DNA of 8,131 nt from Paracoccaceae bacterium (GTDB lineage Bacteria; Pseudomonadota; Alphaproteobacteria; Rhodobacterales; Rhodobacteraceae). Position 1 is the stretch's first letter. Every line of letters begins with the position of its first letter. The DNA is taken from positions 1-8,131 of the forward strand of contig NVQY01000095.1 of NCBI GenBank assembly GCA_002400675.1, read 5' to 3'. Both the position numbers and the translations under genes were made by a program. Below the pieces are notes generated by a model. That model searched no databases. It had not been told where the DNA came from and was given only the letters and a program-made list of their open reading frames with translations. This document shows, one piece after another, positions 6,080-8,131 of the stretch.

Positions 6080-7249
6080 ATGAAACTATCGCATCGCATA
6101 ACAAATCTGACTGGTGGCGGCTCTGACGGCTGGGACGTGTTTTATCGTGCCCGGGCAATGATCGACGCCGGGGAACCCGTCACCGAACTGACCATCGGTG
6201 AACATGACATTGGCACCCATGCCTCGATCCTGGAGGCGATGCACGCCTCGGCGATGGGCGGGCATACGGGCTATGCCATGGTGCCGGGCGTCGACGCCTT
6301 GCGCGATGCGGTGGCGGCGCGGGTGCAGGCGCGCACCGGCGTACCCACCACCCGCGACAACGTACTGATCACGCCGGGCGGACAATCGGCGCTGTTTGCC
6401 ACCCATCACGCGGTCTGCGACGAAGGCGACACGGCGCTGTTCATCGACCCCTATTATGCCACCTATCCCGGCACCATCAGGGCCGTCGGGGCCAAGCCAC
6501 TGGCAATACAAGCCCATGCCACCAACGCCTTTCAGCCCCTCGCAAGCGACATAGACGCGGTGGCGTCCGGCGCGCGGTCGCTGTTGATCAACTCGCCCAA
6601 CAACCCGACCGGCGTGGTCTATGGCCGCGACACCCTGCAAGGGATCGCCGATGTCTGCATCCGCCACGACCTGTGGCTGATCTCGGACGAGGTCTATGAC
6701 ACGCAATTGTGGGACGGCACGCATATCTCGCCACGCGCCCTGCCGGGGATGGCGGATCGGGTGCTGGTGGTTGGGTCGATGTCGAAAAGCCACGCCATGA
6801 CCGGGTCGCGCTGTGGCTGGATCATCGGGCCGCAGGAGGTGATTGGCGACCTGATCAACCTTGCCACCCACACGACCTATGGCGTGCCGGGCTATATTCA
6901 GGACGCGGCCCGGTTTGCGTTGGATCAGGGCGATGGGCTGGAACGTGAAATCGCCGCGCCGTTTCGCCGCCGCCGGGCATTGGCGCTCGACATCCTGAGC
7001 CGTCAGAACACGGTGGGGCTGGTGCCGCCACAGGGGGCCATGTACCTGATGCTGGATATCCGCGCTACGGGGCTGGATGGCGAAGGCTTTGCCAACGCCT
7101 TGCTGGATGAACACCGCATCGCCGTCATGCCGGGTGAAAGTTTCGGCAGAGCCGCGGCCGGGCATGTGCGGGTGGCCATGACCATCGCCGATGCCGATTT
7201 TGCCAGCGCGATTGAAAAACTGTGCCAGTTCGCGGCGAAAATTTCCTGA
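6080..7249 (+). CDS. Class I/II PLP-dependent aminotransferase, AruH-like
   Basis: The 389-residue aminotransferase of fold type I has all the expected landmarks. DPYYATY (123-129) stacks on PLP, NSPNNPTG (171-178) carries the Asn that binds the cofactor, SDEVY (202-206) gives Asp203 and Tyr206, and SMSKSHAMTG has the catalytic Lys236. Arg244 follows in GSRCGW, and Arg364 in GHVRVAM is the substrate-carboxylate Arg. From memory it resembles Pseudomonas arginine:pyruvate transaminase AruH, for example around DLWLISDEVY and LPGMADR, and the N-termini align from Met1 to YRA at the same distance. That supports the ATG at 6080 rather than the open extension back to 5918. Specificity is not certain; general aspartate- or aromatic-type transamination remains possible. 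There is no evident Shine-Dalgarno. It converges on the next gene with a 26-bp gap. Confidence 0.9.
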   Translation: MKLSHRITNLTGGGSDGWDVFYRARAMIDAGEPVTELTIGEHDIGTHASILEAMHASAMGGHTGYAMVPGVDALRDAVAARVQARTGVPTTRDNVLITPGGQSALFATHHAVCDEGDTALFIDPYYATYPGTIRAVGAKPLAIQAHATNAFQPLASDIDAVASGARSLLINSPNNPTGVVYGRDTLQGIADVCIRHDLWLISDEVYDTQLWDGTHISPRALPGMADRVLVVGSMSKSHAMTGSRCGWIIGPQEVIGDLINLATHTTYGVPGYIQDAARFALDQGDGLEREIAAPFRRRRALALDILSRQNTVGLVPPQGAMYLMLDIRATGLDGEGFANALLDEHRIAVMPGESFGRAAAGHVRVAMTIADADFASAIEKLCQFAAKIS

Positions 7250-7275
7250 ACCGCCCCTGTCGGTGACAACCCGCC

Positions 7276-7719
7276 CTAGAACCCAAACCAGACCCGTGCG
7301 GTAAAGCGGTCGATCGCCGGCAATGCGGTGCCCAACGAGATATCGTCGAACATCTGGCGCAAGACATTGCTGCCCGGTGCCGGGCTATTGCCCCATAGCG
7401 CGGCCACACCAAACCCGTAAATCGCACCGCCCTTGCGGTTGCTGGTGATGTCTGCGTGGGTTTGGCCGGCATCCCGGTCGGCCTTTACCCTGACCCGCCC
7501 AACTGAGTCCGCAACGTCGGCCCCGGCCCCGCGCAACAAGCGCATAAAGGCGACTTCAACCGCGCGGTCCTCAGCCATCGAACCGGCCCCGCCGACCAGC
7601 GCAACATCCGGCATATCGCCACCGGAAGTCAGCGGAATATCGTCCTGCCCGGACCAGTTCCCCGCCTGCAATGCGCCTGCCAGAATGGCAATCAAAATGG
7701 CCGGAATCCATACGCGCAT
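7276..7719 (-). CDS. Exported protein of unknown family
   Basis: I do not recognise this 147-residue protein. Residues 3-19 are hydrophobic after a single Arg, with small residues and Gln-Ala at 18-19, so a Sec signal peptide cleaved near residue 19 is likely and the mature protein would be periplasmic or outer-membrane associated. The mature part is Gly/Ala/Asp-rich, has no Cys, and ends in TARVWFGF. A terminal Phe with alternating aromatic residues resembles an outer-membrane beta-strand end, but the chain is short for a barrel. The start is ATG at 7719, with an adjoining TTG at 7722; GGGAG lies upstream at suitable spacing. It converges with the aminotransferase gene and is preceded by a gap of about 300 bp, so it is probably monocistronic. 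Confidence 0.75.
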   Translation of the reverse strand: MRVWIPAILIAILAGALQAGNWSGQDDIPLTSGGDMPDVALVGGAGSMAEDRAVEVAFMRLLRGAGADVADSVGRVRVKADRDAGQTHADITSNRKGGAIYGFGVAALWGNSPAPGSNVLRQMFDDISLGTALPAIDRFTARVWFGF

Positions 7720-8026
7720 CAATCGGGTCTCCCTTGGTCAGACTCAGCATAGAACCCATGCCGTTAACAGGTCGTTTATATCTGACGATGCGCTTGCGCG
7801 CCGATCAGGCCCCCGATCACGACCGAGTTGAACACATTGGGCGCGGTTTTCAAGCCGATCAAAACACCCAAGCGGGCGATTTTTGGAAACCGGCGAAAAA
7901 ATGCCGCAAAACCGCGCAATACCCCGTGAAATATGGCGCAAATGCGGCCACCTCGTCGCAATCAGAACAGATCACGCCGGGCGGTCTCACAAACTGTAGC
8001 AAAAGTGACACGCGAGGAGGTGGCAA
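7720..8026. other. Intergenic region without a confident gene
   Basis: This 307-bp stretch must hold the promoter of the exported-protein gene; TATGCT on the minus strand near 7750 is a possible -10 without a good -35. A minus-strand open frame (7776-7961, TTG start, preceded immediately by an in-frame TGA) has G/C-rich third positions over its last roughly 40 codons, with a hydrophobic segment around VFNSVVIGGLIGAQ. It lacks a clear ribosome binding site, so it may be a gene remnant or chance. The right edge carries the leader of the small plus-strand ORF. No tRNA, terminator or repeat array was seen. Confidence 0.5.
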
Positions 8027-8116
8027 ATGGCGGATATGTGTAAAATTGGCCGCGTTTACCGGACGATTGGCGCGGCACGGGGCAAAGCGGCGCGCGGCGC
8101 GCCCCTTTTGGGCTGA
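8027..8116 (+). CDS. Small basic ORF with strong Shine-Dalgarno (29 aa)
   Basis: An ATG at 8027 follows GAGGAGG (8014-8020) with an ideal 6-nt spacer, the best ribosome binding site in the window. The 29-residue product begins MADMCKIGRVYRTIGAARG and continues Ala/Gly/Arg-rich to a TGA at 8114-8116. It carries six Lys/Arg against one Asp, so it is strongly basic, and it has one Cys. I do not recognise a family. It may be a genuine small protein or a leader peptide for a gene beyond the right edge; only 15 bp follow it in the window. The 5' half uses ordinary mixed codons while the end is extremely GC-rich and contains GGCGCGCC. Confidence 0.45.
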   Translation: MADMCKIGRVYRTIGAARGKAARGAPLLG

Positions 8117-8131
8117 CCAAACACCCCCACC

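Noticed and set aside
6086..7165. Long minus-strand open frame antisense to the aminotransferase
   Set aside because: It is a shadow of a gene with clear catalytic motifs; it has antisense-type composition and no domain.

Overview
The window looks like a chromosomal segment of a GC-rich alphaproteobacterium, most likely a member of the Rhodobacterales (Roseobacter/Paracoccus relatives). This rests on the strong G/C third-position preference, the set of protein families, and a G/C-tract palindromic intergenic element ending in GAGGATATTT of a kind I recall from that group. No mobile element, CRISPR array, rRNA or tRNA was found, and most of the window is ordinary metabolic gene content.

Layout from right to left on the minus strand: a fold-type II PLP enzyme of the threonine dehydratase family (4979-5968), a 166-bp gap, then cysS (cysteinyl-tRNA synthetase, 3442-4812). 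An intergenic palindromic repeat follows, then cimA ((R)-citramalate synthase, 1732-3348), a membrane-anchored alpha/beta hydrolase (767-1735) and a squalene/phytoene synthase-family protein without the catalytic aspartate motifs (1-777). The last three genes overlap by 4 and 11 bp and so look like one translationally coupled unit. On the plus strand, divergent from the dehydratase, lies an AruH-like aminotransferase (6080-7249). It converges on a small exported protein of unknown family (7276-7719, minus). The right end (7720-8131) is mostly non-coding, apart from a 29-codon ORF with a textbook Shine-Dalgarno sequence at 8027-8116.

The most interesting element is in the gap before cysS. A 13-codon ORF (4899-4940, minus) encodes MNPICIIMGCITC, with three Cys codons, the last directly before the stop. 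The Thr-Cys-stop codons form the 5' arm of a 7-bp hairpin, and the sequences after it can pair in mutually exclusive ways before the cysS ribosome binding site. This is the layout expected of a cysteine-sensing leader peptide controlling cysteinyl-tRNA synthetase. It is inferred from sequence alone.

Functionally, CimA and the threonine dehydratase-family enzyme could both supply 2-oxobutanoate for isoleucine synthesis, by threonine-independent and threonine-dependent routes. The aminotransferase adds to the amino-acid theme. The hydrolase and the squalene-synthase-like protein appear to be unrelated passengers of the cimA transcript, perhaps connected with membranes.
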